Assembly (NCBI GenBank): GCA_030063045.1
Contig: JAQSEB010000104.1
Location: 992,001-1,056,000, forward strand
DNA from: Pratylenchus scribneri
Taxonomy: Eukaryota; Nematoda; Chromadorea; Rhabditida; Pratylenchidae
Length of the DNA stretch: 64,000 nucleotides
Direction: 5' to 3'
Shown here piece after piece: positions 46,538-60,269 of the stretch (within the stretch, counting starts at the first letter, position 1; every line of letters starts with the position of its first letter). The notes below the pieces were generated by a model. It saw only the letters and a list, made by a program, of their open reading frames with translations, ran no database searches and had not been told where the DNA came from. The position numbers were made by a program, and so were the translations under genes.

Positions 46538-48632
46538 TCAATATTTGTAGTTCTGCAGCACTGGCATCGTCGGAGTGGTGCTGGATTGATGGTCGTCCAT
46601 GTGGCTACTGCTGGTCCCGGCTTGTTCGAAGTTACGGTTGAGCAGACTATAGCATTCATTGATGATACATTGGAAGGTTTCGGCCATCGATTTGACCACA
46701 CGACCCCCGAAGCCATGGGTCAACTTGAAGTGATAAATTTAATGAATTTATTGAATAATTTATTTACCATGCTATAGTGGGTCAATCCTTCTTGCAAATC
46801 GGGACTCAGTTCCGCGGTGATTCCTTCTTCCAATTTTGGTTGATCAGCCAAGGGACTGTGATCACCTTGGTGGAATTGCGAAATGCGTTCGAGGAATTTG
46901 CTTAAAATGATAATGTTAATTTGATTAAGAATAATGTACGGACCTGGCATAGTAGAGTTCCATGCGGAGGAGCGAAGCATCCTTTGCATTTTGGACTCCT
47001 TAATAAAATTAATTGAATTGTAAAAATATTAATTTATGGTACCATTCATTGCATATGCTGCGGCCTCCTTATGCGGATAGTGTTTCTGGTTGATGCAATT
47101 GAAGTCGTAGGCCAACTAAAATAATAATTATTTTTAAATTTCTTCATTTTTGACCTGCGCAGCTTCCTCCTCAACGAGACTAGAGAAGCAGGTCAGCGGT
47201 CCTTGCTTTCGACGTCCGGAAGTGAGCTCCACACCATAAGTCTTAAAAAACAAATTATTATAAAATAGAAAATAATTATAATAAAATTGAGAAAAAATTT
47301 CCAAACCATCAACTGTTCACGCAAAAGGCGACCTCCATCTTTGTTCTTTGCCTTGCGCAAAATGCCCCCAAGGATGGATGCATTCAGGCATTCGGGTGGA
47401 GAAAGGCGGCGTTGGATTTCGGCAATGGAAACGCGGTACTTTTTCAGATTGGAGAGCAGAGTGAGGCGGCCGGGCACCGTGCAATAGGTTTCATAGCCGC
47501 TGATCGGATGCAAACCAAAAGCGGGGTTATTTGGATGAACAATGATGGCATTGTTGGAATTGTTTGTGATGTTCATTGAATCCCCGTTGCCGTATGTATC
47601 ATCCGCAGTTTCGCCGCCGGCCGTGGTGTTCAGAATGGATGAATTCTAAAATTTTTGTGTAATTAAATTATTCAAAAAATACTTACGTTTCCCAAGCTGC
47701 TATCATTTCGAGCAATTCCACTGTCCTGTTTGCTTTTTCGAACCACCGCTGTCTTCTTCCGTCCACCTTTGGCGGCGTATTTTCGCTTTCCACTATTTCC
47801 GGTATCCAAATTCAGCAGTGAATGCTGCATCATTCCACCATCATTCAATGGTTCAAGAGGTTCAATTTTCGGCAATGTCATCGGGGCCGGCATCATCATT
47901 CCTCCAGGATAGGACATTCCCATACCCATTGACGAAGGTGTCGGTGCTCGCGGGGCCCAATGCATGAATGGGTATGCGGCAGGATGGAACATTTGCTGCT
48001 CAGCACCGGCTTGCGGTGGCGGAAAATAGTAACCGATTGGAGCAGGGAAATGAGCATTTGGTGCCATATATTGATTCGATCCGAGCGATGCCGGCGGTTG
48101 ACCATGACCAGAAGAAGGTTGAAGCAAGGAAAAGGCCGAACGATTTGAAGTTGATGAAGGAATTGGCTTCACCAACGGAGTCGATTGAGCCATTGGAATG
48201 CCCTGGAATTTTTGCAAATAAATATAAAATTTAAAAAGAACCCACTGGTGAATTGTTTTTGCCATTGGTCTTATTGGCCAGATCATTCCCATCTTCATCC
48301 ACCAAAACCACCATGTCTTCTGTCCCATCATCATCCGAACAGGAATGGTCTGCCTCAAGATCCCGTTTCTGAACCTTTGCATGCTTTGTTTCCTTCTTCT
48401 GTTGAATTTGAAAAAGGTTACATAATTAATTTTAAAAATTATTCACCTTTTGACCTTCGCAATTATCCCGTTTGAGGGTTTTTCCAATTCCGCCTTTTGT
48501 TTTAATGTTTTCCTGCGCTTGTTTCTCTTCTTTTTGATGTTCTTGGTCATTCAATGTTTGATCTGCCTCCAAATTGCTTTTCTGCTGCATTTCTTCACCC
48601 TTCCATCCCAATGGAATTGGTGCAGTCTCCAT
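46538..48632 (-). CDS. aptf (TFAP2 family): AP-2 family transcription factor
   Basis: Sequence-specific nuclear transcription factor that binds DNA as a dimer. Nine exons: 48447-48632, 48246-48398, 47687-48202, 47307-47645, 47155-47241, 47043-47115, 46944-46998, 46768-46900, 46538-46723. They give 575 residues. The N-terminal half is low complexity, with an acidic [16 protein letters not shown] segment and a Pro/Met/Tyr-rich activation-like region ([24 protein letters not shown]). The basic region has [12 protein letters not shown]. The AP-2 DNA-binding/dimerisation domain shows [78 protein letters not shown], and [15 protein letters not shown]. The C-terminus [17 protein letters not shown] matches family helix sequence. 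Confidence 0.93.
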
Positions 48633-50431
48633 TAATATAAAAAGGTGGTTAATAAAATAAAAAATATGTTATGAATCAGTCTTAAAATTGGTTGAATCAA
48701 TTGATTGATCAATAAACAACAATCACTTTTACTTCAATTTATCAATTGATTTTATTTTGATTTCGATTTTTTACATTTTTTTTATTTTATCAAATCATAC
48801 ATGCAATTTTCATGTCATGAAAATAATTAAAATTTAAGTACGTATTACCACTACAGTATATTTTATTTCGTGCTTTTATCAACAAGAAGTGGATTGGATT
48901 TTTTGGGGATTTGATTTGGAATTTAGGAAGGATGTTTGCTTTTTTGTTGAGTCAGTTTTATACTAAAATAAAATATACCGAAAATTTTAATTGATGGGGA
49001 AATAAGGACAATATTAATTTTATGAACTGATTCGAAACCACTAAATATTTATTCCATGTTTTGAGAATGTGCATAAAATTTTAAAGTAGGAAAATTCTAT
49101 TCCTTGTCTATAGAATAAGGAAATGCGAAATTGAATCATAATGGAGATTTGTTGGGTTGGGGGAAGGACTAAACATTCTCCCATCTTTAACCCAGAAATT
49201 CAACCGCGTCGCCCATTCTACACGTACGGCATGAATTTGATTTGAATGATTGGTCCAATACCATTGCTCAGAGCCCCATTTCGGTCACTATATCAAAAAC
49301 TTTCCCAATGCCTTTCGGATCAACTAGAATAGAATAATGCTGACAGCTAAAAATGGGCAATTCCAATCCCCATCATTTTTTGAATTTTTCTTTTTTCTAC
49401 TTTTTTCGCTATCAGTATTGCCTCGGGACCATTTTTGGATTAACACTTTTTGTGCACGGCAAGGCTCTGCGATCACAAAATATGGGAAAGGTCATCCCCC
49501 TTGGGCTGTTCAAGATTTGAATTTTTTGAAGGGAATTGTGCCCTGGGCAATATGCCTGATTAAAATTATTTTCAATTGAAAAATATTTTATTAATGAAAA
49601 AAATATGCCATAATTTAATTTGAAATCAAATTTTTGAATTGGAATTGCAGAAAAATCTTGAGAAAAATGAAAATTTTAGGAAGAAAAAATAATAAAATGA
49701 TATGTAGAAAAAATGCAAGAAATTAAAGAATTTTTATTAGCAAATATATCACGAAAGGTTGATTAGTCGACAAAAATGAGTGATGAGGGGAAATTTTCCC
49801 GAGGATTTCTCATTCTCATCATCTGTCACTTTCCTTGCATTGCTTGGGTCGCTTGCGCGTTTTTGTGGTAATTTTCTGTGCGGATAGGCCATAAAAATAA
49901 AAATGGAGGAAAATTTAAAAAAAATTGAGTTTTTTTTGAAAATTTTTTAAGTTAAATCAAAAATAATTGTCAAGAGATTTTTCTTTGGGGGGTGAATTAA
50001 ATTAGATTAGTGGGAAAAATGATTAGGGAATTTTGGTTGAGGAATGGATTTTTATGGATCGAGAGATTTTGACAATTTCCTTTTTAATTGACTGCAAAAT
50101 TAGGAATAGAATAAGTCAATTTGGCCTAATTAACCAAAATTTAGTTAATGGGTTAATAAAAATGATTTTCTATGATTTTGATTTAACTTTAATTTACTTT
50201 GTAATGGAAATTGTCAAAATTTAGATGGACAAAAAGGAATTATGTCGAATTTATGAAAAATGAAGAATGGATTTAAAAAATGCATTTGATTAAATAATAT
50301 TTAAGAGAATCCAAAGGTATAAAATTTACAAATTGGAGAAGGGAAAAAGGAGGAATTTAATTTTAATCATCTCCAAAAATTTCATCCTCCTCCTCCCCCA
50401 ATCCCTCCGAGATCAATTTTTCATTATTGGA
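48633..50431. other. Intergenic region upstream of AP-2
   Basis: About 1.8 kb, AT-rich, presumed AP-2 regulatory region plus 3' flank of the Ly6-like gene. Unsupported open frames at 49337-49579 and 50033-50224 (plus) have no domain. No repeat larger than A/T runs seen. Confidence 0.5.
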
Positions 50432-51589
50432 TCAAATAATTCTGCCATTTCCGCCTCCATTCTTCAAAAGGGCCAATGCCGCCATCAGTCCAATGAATGC
50501 CAATCCAATTCCGCCCATTGAACTGCCCAAAGCAGTTGCCGAATTGCATCCATCGCCGTAGCAGCAACAATAAGTTGAGGGCGGATAGCCAGTGGAATTG
50601 ATGCAAAATGCGTTATACGTGGTTTGGATGTACTGAAAATTTAAGGAATATTCTTTGGTCAAATGCCCCCATATTCGCATTAACCCCTCCGCCTCCGGTG
50701 CTGCAATTGGTGGAAGAACATGCGCGAAGGGCATAGCCAGGGCCTTGGCTATAATCCACCGTTTTGATGCACGTATAAGACTGAAATTTGCAAAAATAAA
50801 GGAATGGAATTGTTTATTATTATTATTATTATTTATTAATAGAATTAGAAGATTGGCTTTTAAAATTTCAATTTTTTGATTTGAGCTTGTCAGCAGGACT
50901 GAATGATCGAAAAAAATTCATTGTACTTCCATTTAAATAAGATTCTGTATCCCTCAGAATTACTTCCAAATCTCAACAATGTTTGCCTTATATAATTTAA
51001 TCGAATATCGGTTTATGGATTTCCGACTGACAGAATTGTGCCCTCCTACCATATCAACGAAAAGCATATTTTGGAGACAATTTTTATATAAAGAAATTTT
51101 ATTGAACCGCAACCTTATTTTATGGAATCAGAAAATACCTACAGTTACCTGGGTCGGGCATTCCGTGGGCGATCCTTGAATTGGTTGTTGTAAGCTCTGT
51201 TGACCCTGAAAGCAAAATGAATCAATTAAAAATTGGGGGTATTTATTAAAGATTAAATTTATTGATATCTAGCTTTATCAATTGGCCATAGCCAGCCTTA
51301 AATAGGTCTAATCATAATGAATAGTTGATTATTAGAAGGTTGACATTTTTTAAAGGATCTACAATTAAATTGTTCATCAGAAAAGGAAAAAAAGATGATA
51401 TGGAGGATTCTAAATAATTATCAGCAGAAACTGGCTTGACTTATTAGTTCGGAATTAATGCCCTTAATTGTGACTTCAAATTACTTGATAACATCTGAGC
51501 GCTGTGCCAACGTTGATTTGGTCAAGTAGAAGTGCGCCTAACAAGCAAAGAGTGGCCAATGGCAATGGCGACTGGTTGGAGGTGGCCAT
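50432..51589 (-). CDS. Ly6/uPAR-like small cysteine-rich, probably GPI-anchored protein
   Basis: Four exons (51485-51589, 51149-51205, 50685-50780, 50432-50632), all phase 0, give 152 residues. The N-terminus has a hydrophobic signal (LPLATLCLLGALLL). The mature part begins LRCYQG, the usual opening of a three-finger Ly6 domain, and continues with CPTQSYTC, ALRACSSTNC, FCINSTG (with an N-glycosylation site), and the closing YCCCYGDGCN, a form of the CC-x-D-x-C-N signature. A C-terminal hydrophobic run (GGIGLAFIGLMAALALL) after small residues fits a GPI-attachment signal, although a few polar residues follow it. Nematode relatives include the ODR-2/HOT group, several acting in neurons; the role here is unknown. 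Confidence 0.75.
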
Positions 51590-54500
51590 GTGCGCACGAA
51601 ATTTTGACGATTTTGCCAAGGGCATTTTATTAGCGAATTTAGTGTTTTTGAATAGCTAAAATATAAAAATTAGAGTAAAAATATGCCAAAGGACAATTTT
51701 ATTGGGACAAAAATGGAAAATAAGAGAGAAGGTGGTGGTCAAATTTAATATGGCCAATGGGACTGGGAGAATGGCCATAAATGCATGACCATTATGAAGG
51801 AAAGGTAGCCAATATGCCGGTGGGTCTTTGCCCCAATTTAATTTGACTCTGCGCGCACAAAAACTTGTTTTCCATCAGAAAAGTTAGCCATTTTCTCATT
51901 TGGTTGCCGCGGGAGCCTTGTGCGTCTTGGCAACCGAAAAGAGTTGATAGCCAAATTGGCAATTAATATCAACACGAAAAATTGTAGTTAGCATGAAAGA
52001 ATGGCATTGAAAGGAGACGAAATGTTGGGGCAGGTGCACAGACGAAGCCATTTCTTTTAAGTGCCACAAATTGTTGAGAATGGCTTATGAAATTGAAAAT
52101 GGTGGTAAATTTCAAAATTGTTGACTTTTTGCTTGAATATGAAATGGAAAAAGGGAGCAATTTGCGACTATAATTATATCCAAAATTGGCACACACAAAA
52201 CCTTTTTTGTTTTTGAGCAAACGGAATGAATGAATGAACATTGATGCTGGCCAAAATGGGCGCATGATTTGGCACAAAAATATTTATGTTAAGAAAATGG
52301 GAGAATATGAAGAAATATATGTACTTTGTGATAACATTAACTTTTGCTGAATTATTTTAAGCTTTTGGTTAATTGAAATAAATGTTTGCGTTTCGAATTT
52401 TGTGCAAAAATTTCCGATTAAATTATTGGAAGTGGATTCATTCATTGGATTTCTTTTTTAAACTCTGATTTATTTGCTTAAAATAAATTTTTTGAAAATA
52501 AATTGAATGGTTGAACTTATTTTAGAAGATTAAAATTGAAGGAAAACAAAATTAATTGGTTTTATTCCTGAGTTAAAATGAAATGGAATTTGGATAAGAG
52601 AGAATTTAATCCAATCAGCAATTCAATCAGAATTAGAATTCAAGAATTTCAGAATTACATTCCAGTGGGAAAAAAATGATTGATAGGCAAATGAGGATAC
52701 CTAGGAAAAATTACTGTAATGGAAGAAAGAGGGAAGGCTCCCTTTTCCCTTTTTGCTAGGATGAATGTGCCGCTGGCAATGGCAATATTCCTGACTGTGA
52801 TGAGTGAAAAGAAAATGGAAGGAAACCAACCAATGGCCAACGTCGAATGAATAAAGTGGAGAAAGTGAAGAAAGGGAAGAAAGTAAGCTTTATTATAAGG
52901 CAAATTATGAAGCCAAAAAGTGAAAATTGGTGCCACTATGGAAACGGTGAGAAAAGGAATAATGAGCGATCTTTAATAAGGGAGAAATGTATGTGGAAAG
53001 GCCAAATTAAGGGGGATAGGATTTCGCTTTTTCCCAATGAAGGGATTCAAAGAAAAACAGTTGTTGACTTTAAAAAAAGTAGGGTAAATATTTGGCTTTT
53101 TAGGAATAAAGGTACATACATTAAGACTCAAATAAGACTTATTAAAGGATTAAAAGTTCATTCAACAAAAATTAAAAACAAATAATTTAGTGTGAGGAAT
53201 GGGGGGATAAGTTAAAAGAAATGCCACTTAAAATCTACATCCAATTCATTCAAGTATTGGCTTATAGTTATAGTTGCTATTTTTATATTTGCTTCGTATT
53301 GACTGAAATACGGAAACTCTTGATATCAGCTTTTGTTTGTTTAAGTTTGAGGAAGAGAATTGAAGAGAACTTATATTATGAGGCTTTATTTTTTAAAATT
53401 CTCATAAAATAAATTACAACCATTTTAATAAAATATTGACAATGTCATTTTAATGCATGTTGAATTTACTAATTGTCCTGCCATTTTATTCTCAAATTAT
53501 CCTAATTTTAAAAAGGCAAATTTCACCTATATGATCCCCCTCATTTTAAACTTGTTAAACTGAACTTGAATCAAACATTTTTCCTGTTTTCTATTCTTCT
53601 TCCAATTCAGAAATGACACAAAAACATGTTTTGTTTGCATCTTTCCAATTTCACCTATTAAAAACTGGAAAATGAGTTGCTTTTTGGTCATTGGGCCGAT
53701 CGGAATTCCTAGGAAATGGAGAATTGGATCATTCAGCTTGATTAGGATCATTCATTGCAATTTTACCTGGCTATTTCATTTCTATTATTTGATCATTCTC
53801 CTGCCCCTCAAATAAATTATTTTGTCCATCAAATTCATTATTTTGCCTCAAAATTTGCCATTCCCGCCCATTAATCCAAATAATTATCTCCAATAAATGC
53901 TCAAACCGTAAAAATACCCCCACCAAATTTCCCAGCCCGCCATTCCTTTTTATTTCGGCATTCATCAATCCATGTGCATTGGGCCATTCAATTCAGTTTT
54001 CGCGCACCGTTCATCATTTCCCCCATTGAATTTAGTTTCCATTGTTATTTGCGACCTTCACCCGCTGCCCAATAATAATGGTTTCCTCCAATGAGAAGCA
54101 TACAATAAATAAATATATATATTTTGCTCACAAAATTCCATCAAAGCAGGGAATTTGGGGCATAAATGTGGTTATTGGCCCATCCTCCTTTCCTTTCTTT
54201 TGAATAATGTGCTGCCCATTGTGCTTTTCTTTTTCTCGGCGCAGTTCCAGACCGTTGTGGGGGGGACATTGTTATGAATGAATGAAAGGGAACAATAAAC
54301 CATGAACCAAACAACATTCAATGGGTTCATTTCTCTGATCATTATTCAAGCGCACAACAAAAAAGCATCATCACCTTCCATTCAAATGCCCAAAACATCT
54401 TTTGACTCTCTACTCAATTTTTCCCCTTCAAAAGAAGGCTTCTTCCCCGAAAATTTGTACCCTATCATCCAATCATCATTTCCAACTGCAATCACACTTT

Positions 54501-55019
54501 TCACCCTTCTTTCCGTTTCGGTTCGGTTCCGCACCCAACTAAAATGGAAAATATTCCTCACATCACATTTTTGAACCGGCTGCTGAAAAAATGTGCATCC
54601 ACGAATATCCCATTAAAATACCCTTAATTTGAGATTAGAATAATCCTTTTAAGGTTTATTTACCCAATTTGCTGTTGGAAACCAATTTTGAGATTTTCAC
54701 AAAATGGAAATATATTGGATTTAGTCGTTTATTAAAGGATAAAAGAAACATATTTAAATGTCTTGGATAAACACTTAAATTAATAATTCAATCGTCCTTC
54801 TTTTCAAGTGTGACTGTTCCAAAATTCACCCGAAAATGCACGTTTTAAGCCTCATTTCCATCCAATTTATGCCTCGCGCACCAAAAGCATCCTTTCCGAA
54901 TTGATCCTTCAATAATTTGACGCGAAAAGTCTACCCCGGGGGGGCGAAAGTTCCTCCGTCACATCTTCGCATTTATTTTAATTCCCCATGGAAATGATCA
55001 TCTGCCTCAATTTTCAGTA
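51590..55019. other. Long gene-free region
   Basis: About 3.4 kb between divergent genes (Ly6-like on minus, CPG4-like on plus). Open frames of 60-112 codons occur (for example 52847-53185 plus) but are compositionally like the AT-rich background and match nothing known. The 53970-54570 part is pyrimidine-rich on the plus strand and may hold promoter elements of the CPG4-like gene. Confidence 0.45.
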
Positions 55020-56775
55020 ATGTTCTACAAAAAATATTTAATTTTCCTCATTCTCCATTTCTATGGAACATTTATTCAAATTTGTTCCTCGTTTGATGAT
55101 ATGCCCAAATTGGATCCGTCCATCTCCACGCAAAGGTTCTCAAAGATGATTTTATACTTTAAAAAAATTGATGGAAAATTGAAAAAATTTGTCATCCACA
55201 TTAAATTTTAATCCCTTGGGTAATGAACAATTTTGCCTTCAATTTAATGACCTAAAAATGGCCACTTATTGGCTGAATAAGTCCAACCGAAAAGTTTGTG
55301 CCATAGTTTTAATAAGTTTAAAATTAGTTAATTGTACATAATTGTAATTAATCTCATTTTATTGTCTTTTCCATCCATTTTCCCCTTGCCATTCAGTCCT
55401 CACGCATCGCAATCATCGGATTCCTGCGTTGGCCAATGCGCTTTCTTCTTCATTGATCAAATGTCGGACAAATTGGGTTCAGAAAAGTCTGCAGGCATTC
55501 TCAATTTGAATTACAATGATTTCTTGGCTGCCTTTTCCAATGCCTCATTTTTCGAGTCATTTTGCAAGTAAATTTATGCTCTAATTTGGCCCAAACATTT
55601 GCCCTCATTCTAAAGGATTTACCATGAATTCAATTATTGCTATACAAAATGTCCGCATGGCTATATGCAAGAAATGTTGGCCAAAAGTGCGGAAATTGTT
55701 GACCATTTTTGTGTTTACAATTACAAAGCAATAATGGAGCATTTTGGATGTTTGGCAAATTTGAATAAGGAAGAATCGAAGAAATGTTTGCGAACTTGCA
55801 CTGGGCAAGTTGTTTTGTCTCGATGCCTAAAATATGGCAAAATTTGCAGAAGGCATAATGCCGTCACATCTTTGATGCAGAATTTCAAGCATTTAGCATT
55901 GAATGGTGATTCAACGGAAAGTGAGAGATATTTGGCCGAAAGTTGTGAATATGTCACATGCACGATGCACTGCGATGTGCCGGCAATTTACCATTTATGT
56001 GGGCTGGAAACTGCTGAATTGGTTTGTCTATGTTGACCTCTCAAAATGTTCTCAATATGTCAAAAAGATTGGAAAAGTTTGATGCGAATAAATTTAAGAA
56101 TAAAAATGTGAATTAACGTATATACTTAATTTTTTTCAACCTTCCCAAAAGAGGGGGAATTATAGAGATTTGGTTTTAAAAGAGCATTTACGGTAAGTCA
56201 AAATGGAGCCAATGGGCAATCTGAATCTGAAAAACTATTCGTCACTTTTTGCGGGCATTTGACGCCTCATCAGAATCCCATTGGCTAGATACCCTGAATC
56301 CTGGAGCCACATTTGATTCCATCAATACAAAAATTTATAGCCTTAAGCATCATATTTCAAGATTTCTTTCTAATGAATATGCTGGGAAATCTTAACTTGA
56401 ATTAAATGTCCTTTTTTAATATTTTTTTTTCCATTGAAGGTTGTCAATTTGACCCGAAAATCCTTCGATTCGATGCAGCGGATGGCATTGGATATGGGCA
56501 CAATTTCTAAATGGCCTGAAGCCTGTGCCGATATAAAAAACTATTCATTGCCAAAGCCATCACAAAAACATCGATCCGCGTGGGAATTGACCAGCGGTGG
56601 TCAAAATGGAACACGGTTGGAGGCCAAAATGGAGTTGGATGAGGAGAATAGTAACAGTACCCAAAAGACAAATGGGGTCATTGAAAGGAGAATGCCGATA
56701 CGCGGATGGATTTTGGCATTATTACTTTTGATCGTGATCAAATTGGCAAATTATCCGTACACCATTCGTCAATGA
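55020..56775 (+). CDS. Secreted or surface CPG4-domain-like (chondroitin proteoglycan 4) protein
   Basis: Four exons (55020-55135, 55397-55567, 55616-56021, 56440-56775) give 342 residues. The start follows TTTTCAG by two bases, a candidate trans-splice acceptor. Signal peptide: KKYLIFLILHFYGTFIQICS. The cysteine-rich core runs from SCVGQCAFFF through FFESFCKIYHEFNYCYTKC, DHFCVYNY, HFGCLAN, KKCLRTCTG, to CEYVTCTMHCDVPAIYHLCG. This spacing resembles the CPG4 domain of nematode chondroitin proteoglycans and related secreted proteins. An N-glycosylation-rich, charged linker follows, then a hydrophobic C-terminal segment (GWILALLLLIVIKLA) that would anchor it by a membrane span or GPI. The CPG4 assignment rests on cysteine pattern only. 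Confidence 0.65.
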
Positions 56776-57043
56776 TTGTCTTTGGGAAAATTCTTGTGGT
56801 CAAAATAAAGATAACCCGGTAAAAATATTTTATTATTTGACATTGTCTTTTGCCCAAAATTTCCTTCAGATATATTACCTAACAATTCCTTTCATTTTCA
56901 TACTGTATTATTTTTCATACCGTATATTTTTGGAAATTGACAATTTTACGCAAATTTATTTGTATTTGTACATAAAAATTGCATATTTATTTCAATTAAA
57001 ACAATAAAAAAATAAAAACAAATTCACTAAAATGTTCTTTTTA

Positions 57044-58471
57044 TTATTTATCCAAATTTTCCCATCTTTTGCCCAAAAACTTCTCAGATTCGTCATTCAA
57101 CCATCGCACTAAAATGCTGGCTTCCTCTCTGTAATAGCGTCGATATGCCTCAATTTGCTCCTCCGTCTCGTAGCCATAGCCAATTAAGTAGGCTTTTGGG
57201 AAGGTAATTTTGCATTTGAGAAGTGCCCGATTCACTTTGCGCCGAACCGCGTCCCTTTTTCCGATGCCAGGCAAAACGTACATGTGAAGTCGTTGAAGCC
57301 CAGTGAGACGGCAGAGGAATGTGGCACAACTGTCGGTCAGATATGGATTGTAGCAGATTTCCTGGGAATGGGAAGGAATTTTTTAAAATAAAAATTAAAT
57401 TTTTCAAAATTTCTCTTGGGGTTAGTTTTTATTTTCAAAATTTTGGTAATTTATTTAATTAATTTTTTTCTGTTCTTTATTTATCTGACATAGATGTTTT
57501 GATTTCGAAAATTTCGACTTTAAAGTCTAAATAATTATAGTTTATTTTGAGAGTGGAATTTTAAACTGACCAATTCTTTGAGTGTCCTCGCCGGCCTTCC
57601 CTTCGATAATTCATCCAGTCCGGAATCCATCAAAAACTCGTTGTGATTGAATTTAATTTTTTCAATATTTCTGCATTCCAAAAAATATTTGCAGCCATTT
57701 CCGGTGATTGCCGCATCTGAGGCATCGACCTAAAAATAATTTATTGATTTATTCATTTTTTTTTTGATTCAATTTAAATTTATTAATAATTTTATCTTAA
57801 CAAACCTCCTTTAAATGAATCGGCGAAATGTGAGGCCATCGTTTATTGTATTCATTTTCATCGATTATCAATGATCGCAAATTGTTTTGCTCTTCGAAAT
57901 GTTTCAATATTTGTACATGGGGAGGTTTCTTAAATTTGTTGGAATTAAAATTACTAATGGGTAAAATATGCTTACTGTTATCAGTTGTTTCACATTAAAT
58001 CCTTGAGCGGCCAAAAATTTGCGCATTTCTTTTTGAGAACCAATCGTCGTTCCATCGGATAATTTTACGGAAGTGGCACCTTGAAGAGATTTAAATAAAC
58101 ATTTCATTTCATTTTTTATGCCAGTTCCCGAAAACCATAAAAATTTTTTCATAAAAAATTAATTTTAACCTGCATTCATTAGCCATTCCATGCAGGCAAA
58201 ATCCGGCCCCATGGTCATAATTCGTTCAAGTTTATGTCTTTTTTAATCATAAAATATTATTTTTCAAAAATGTTTCCACTTACTCATTTACCGTGAAATC
58301 GGCCAATCGATATCTATAACTCTTCAGTAACTTTCGATGTTTTGTTGTGAAGTAATTGGAATCAGGTAAATTGGACATTTTTCTCCTGCTTGGATGAAAA
58401 TGTGTTGGAATTGAGTAGGAAATTAGGGCAGAAGATATTCTTCGAATTGAAATGCACGTTGGAAATTGCAT
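57044..58471 (-). CDS. DMAC2L/DMAC2-like: ATP synthase subunit s-like / distal membrane-arm assembly protein
   Basis: Mitochondrial leucine-rich-repeat-like protein. Six exons: 58284-58471, 58170-58237, 57976-58079, 57806-57928, 57571-57729, 57044-57361. They give 319 residues. The chosen start at 58471 gives an Arg/Ser-rich amphipathic presequence (MQFPTCISIRRISSALISYS). The family signature HKLERIMTMGPDFACMEWLMNAGA is clear. After it come IKLKEVDASDAAIT-type sequence (HLKEVDASDAAIT) and IEKIKFNHNEFLMDSGLDEL. The C-terminus, LQRLHMYVLPGIGKRDAVRR, matches the end of subunit s, then extends about 55 residues beyond the vertebrate length. Whether it acts in ATP synthase coupling or complex I assembly cannot be told. 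It is the last gene of the minus-strand cluster, 224 bp after RPS14. Confidence 0.8.
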
Positions 58472-58695
58472 ATTCCTACTATATTTAATTACAAAAATGT
58501 TATTCAATGTCCATTAAGAGATATCAAATAAAATTAAACATTAATAAATCGAAAATTGAATCAAAAAATAACAACAAAACAAATTTATTTCAATCAAATT
58601 CAAATCCCAATTTGTTGAATTTAAATAACAATAATTGGTAAAAGGATCTTTCGAAAACCAATTTGTGTTCTTTCCTCTTCCATTATTCTTCCTCC

Positions 58696-59322
<627 letters not shown>

Positions 59323-59576
59323 TATAACAATTTTCGGCGTAAAATATGAATTATAATCTTCTTTAGATTAAAATTATTGAAAGTAAATTAAATAATAATT
59401 AAAATATATGCATGAATTAATGCAATCAAAATAAAATAATTGATTTCATGTTAAGTTTTAAATTAAATATTCATCAATTTTAAATAGAAAAAATCAGCCC
59501 AAACGAGACAATAAATGATGAAACGGTAACAAAAATAATTTGAGCATCTAATTTCATTATCCAGCAAAAATATTCT

Positions 59577-60269
59577 TCATTCGAGTTCATCATCAATCAT
59601 GAAGACTTTCTTTGGATTTTCAGTCTCCTCATCGTCTTGTCCCGACATCTCTTCAATTTGAGGGCCTCTTTGAAGACCAGCCTTATTTTGGAGCGAAGCT
59701 TGTTGACGCTATTAATAATGAATTTGTTTTATAATTATACTAAAGTGGTGGCACAAACCAATTTGGCTTCAGGAAGCGCTTGAACAAGCATTTGGAACTG
59801 AGTTGCAGGAATTGTTTGTTGCAGGACGTTCAGCAATTCGGCGGGTTGAGAGCAAGAGATAACAGCATTGGAAAGATGGAAGATTCCAGTAACAAGGTCG
59901 CCTAAATTTCTTGGCATTATTTAATTAATGAAATTAAATAAAAAAACCAGATTGCAGATGCTCCTCGCCAATTGAGATTTGTTGGAAGAAGAAAGCCTCG
60001 CAACTCTGAACATCACGAGGATCCGGAAAGTCAACATTGTTGCTCGAAGTTTTGGCAGCTTTTGCTTGTTTTGCCTTACGATCTAAAATTCCATTTTTTA
60101 AATTTATAAGATGTTCTAGGAAATTCTTACTTTGTCTGATTTTCTGTTTGTAATTCGGATCGAGCCGTCGCTTCCTGTCAAAATAACATGCATAACAGGC
60201 AAAAGCAACTCCTCCAGCGGCCAATAATGTGAACCATTTGGACTGACAAATATTCGCTAATGATGACAT
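59577..60269 (-). CDS. tomm-20: Mitochondrial import receptor subunit TOM20
   Basis: Outer mitochondrial membrane receptor for presequences. Four exons (60131-60269, 59948-60082, 59759-59901, 59577-59708) give 182 residues. The N-terminal anchor is LLAAGGVAFACYACYF followed by the basic DRKRRLDPNYKQKI motif typical of TOM20. A Lys-rich linker leads to the cytosolic receptor domain: FFFQQISIGEEHLQSGD, HLSNAVISCSQPAELLNVL, QQTIPATQFQMLVQALP. The C-terminus is acidic (EEMSGQDDEE…IDDELE) as in animal TOM20. It is the first gene of a three-gene minus-strand cluster. Confidence 0.95.

Noticed and set aside
53221..53412. 63-codon hydrophobic open frame upstream of the CPG4-like gene
   Set aside because: Typical chance frame in AT-rich DNA, with no conserved motif or splice continuation.
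54302..54574. 90-codon plus-strand open frame before the CPG4-like gene
   Set aside because: No similarity and no in-phase splice to the next exon; the downstream exon already has its own signal peptide and acceptor.
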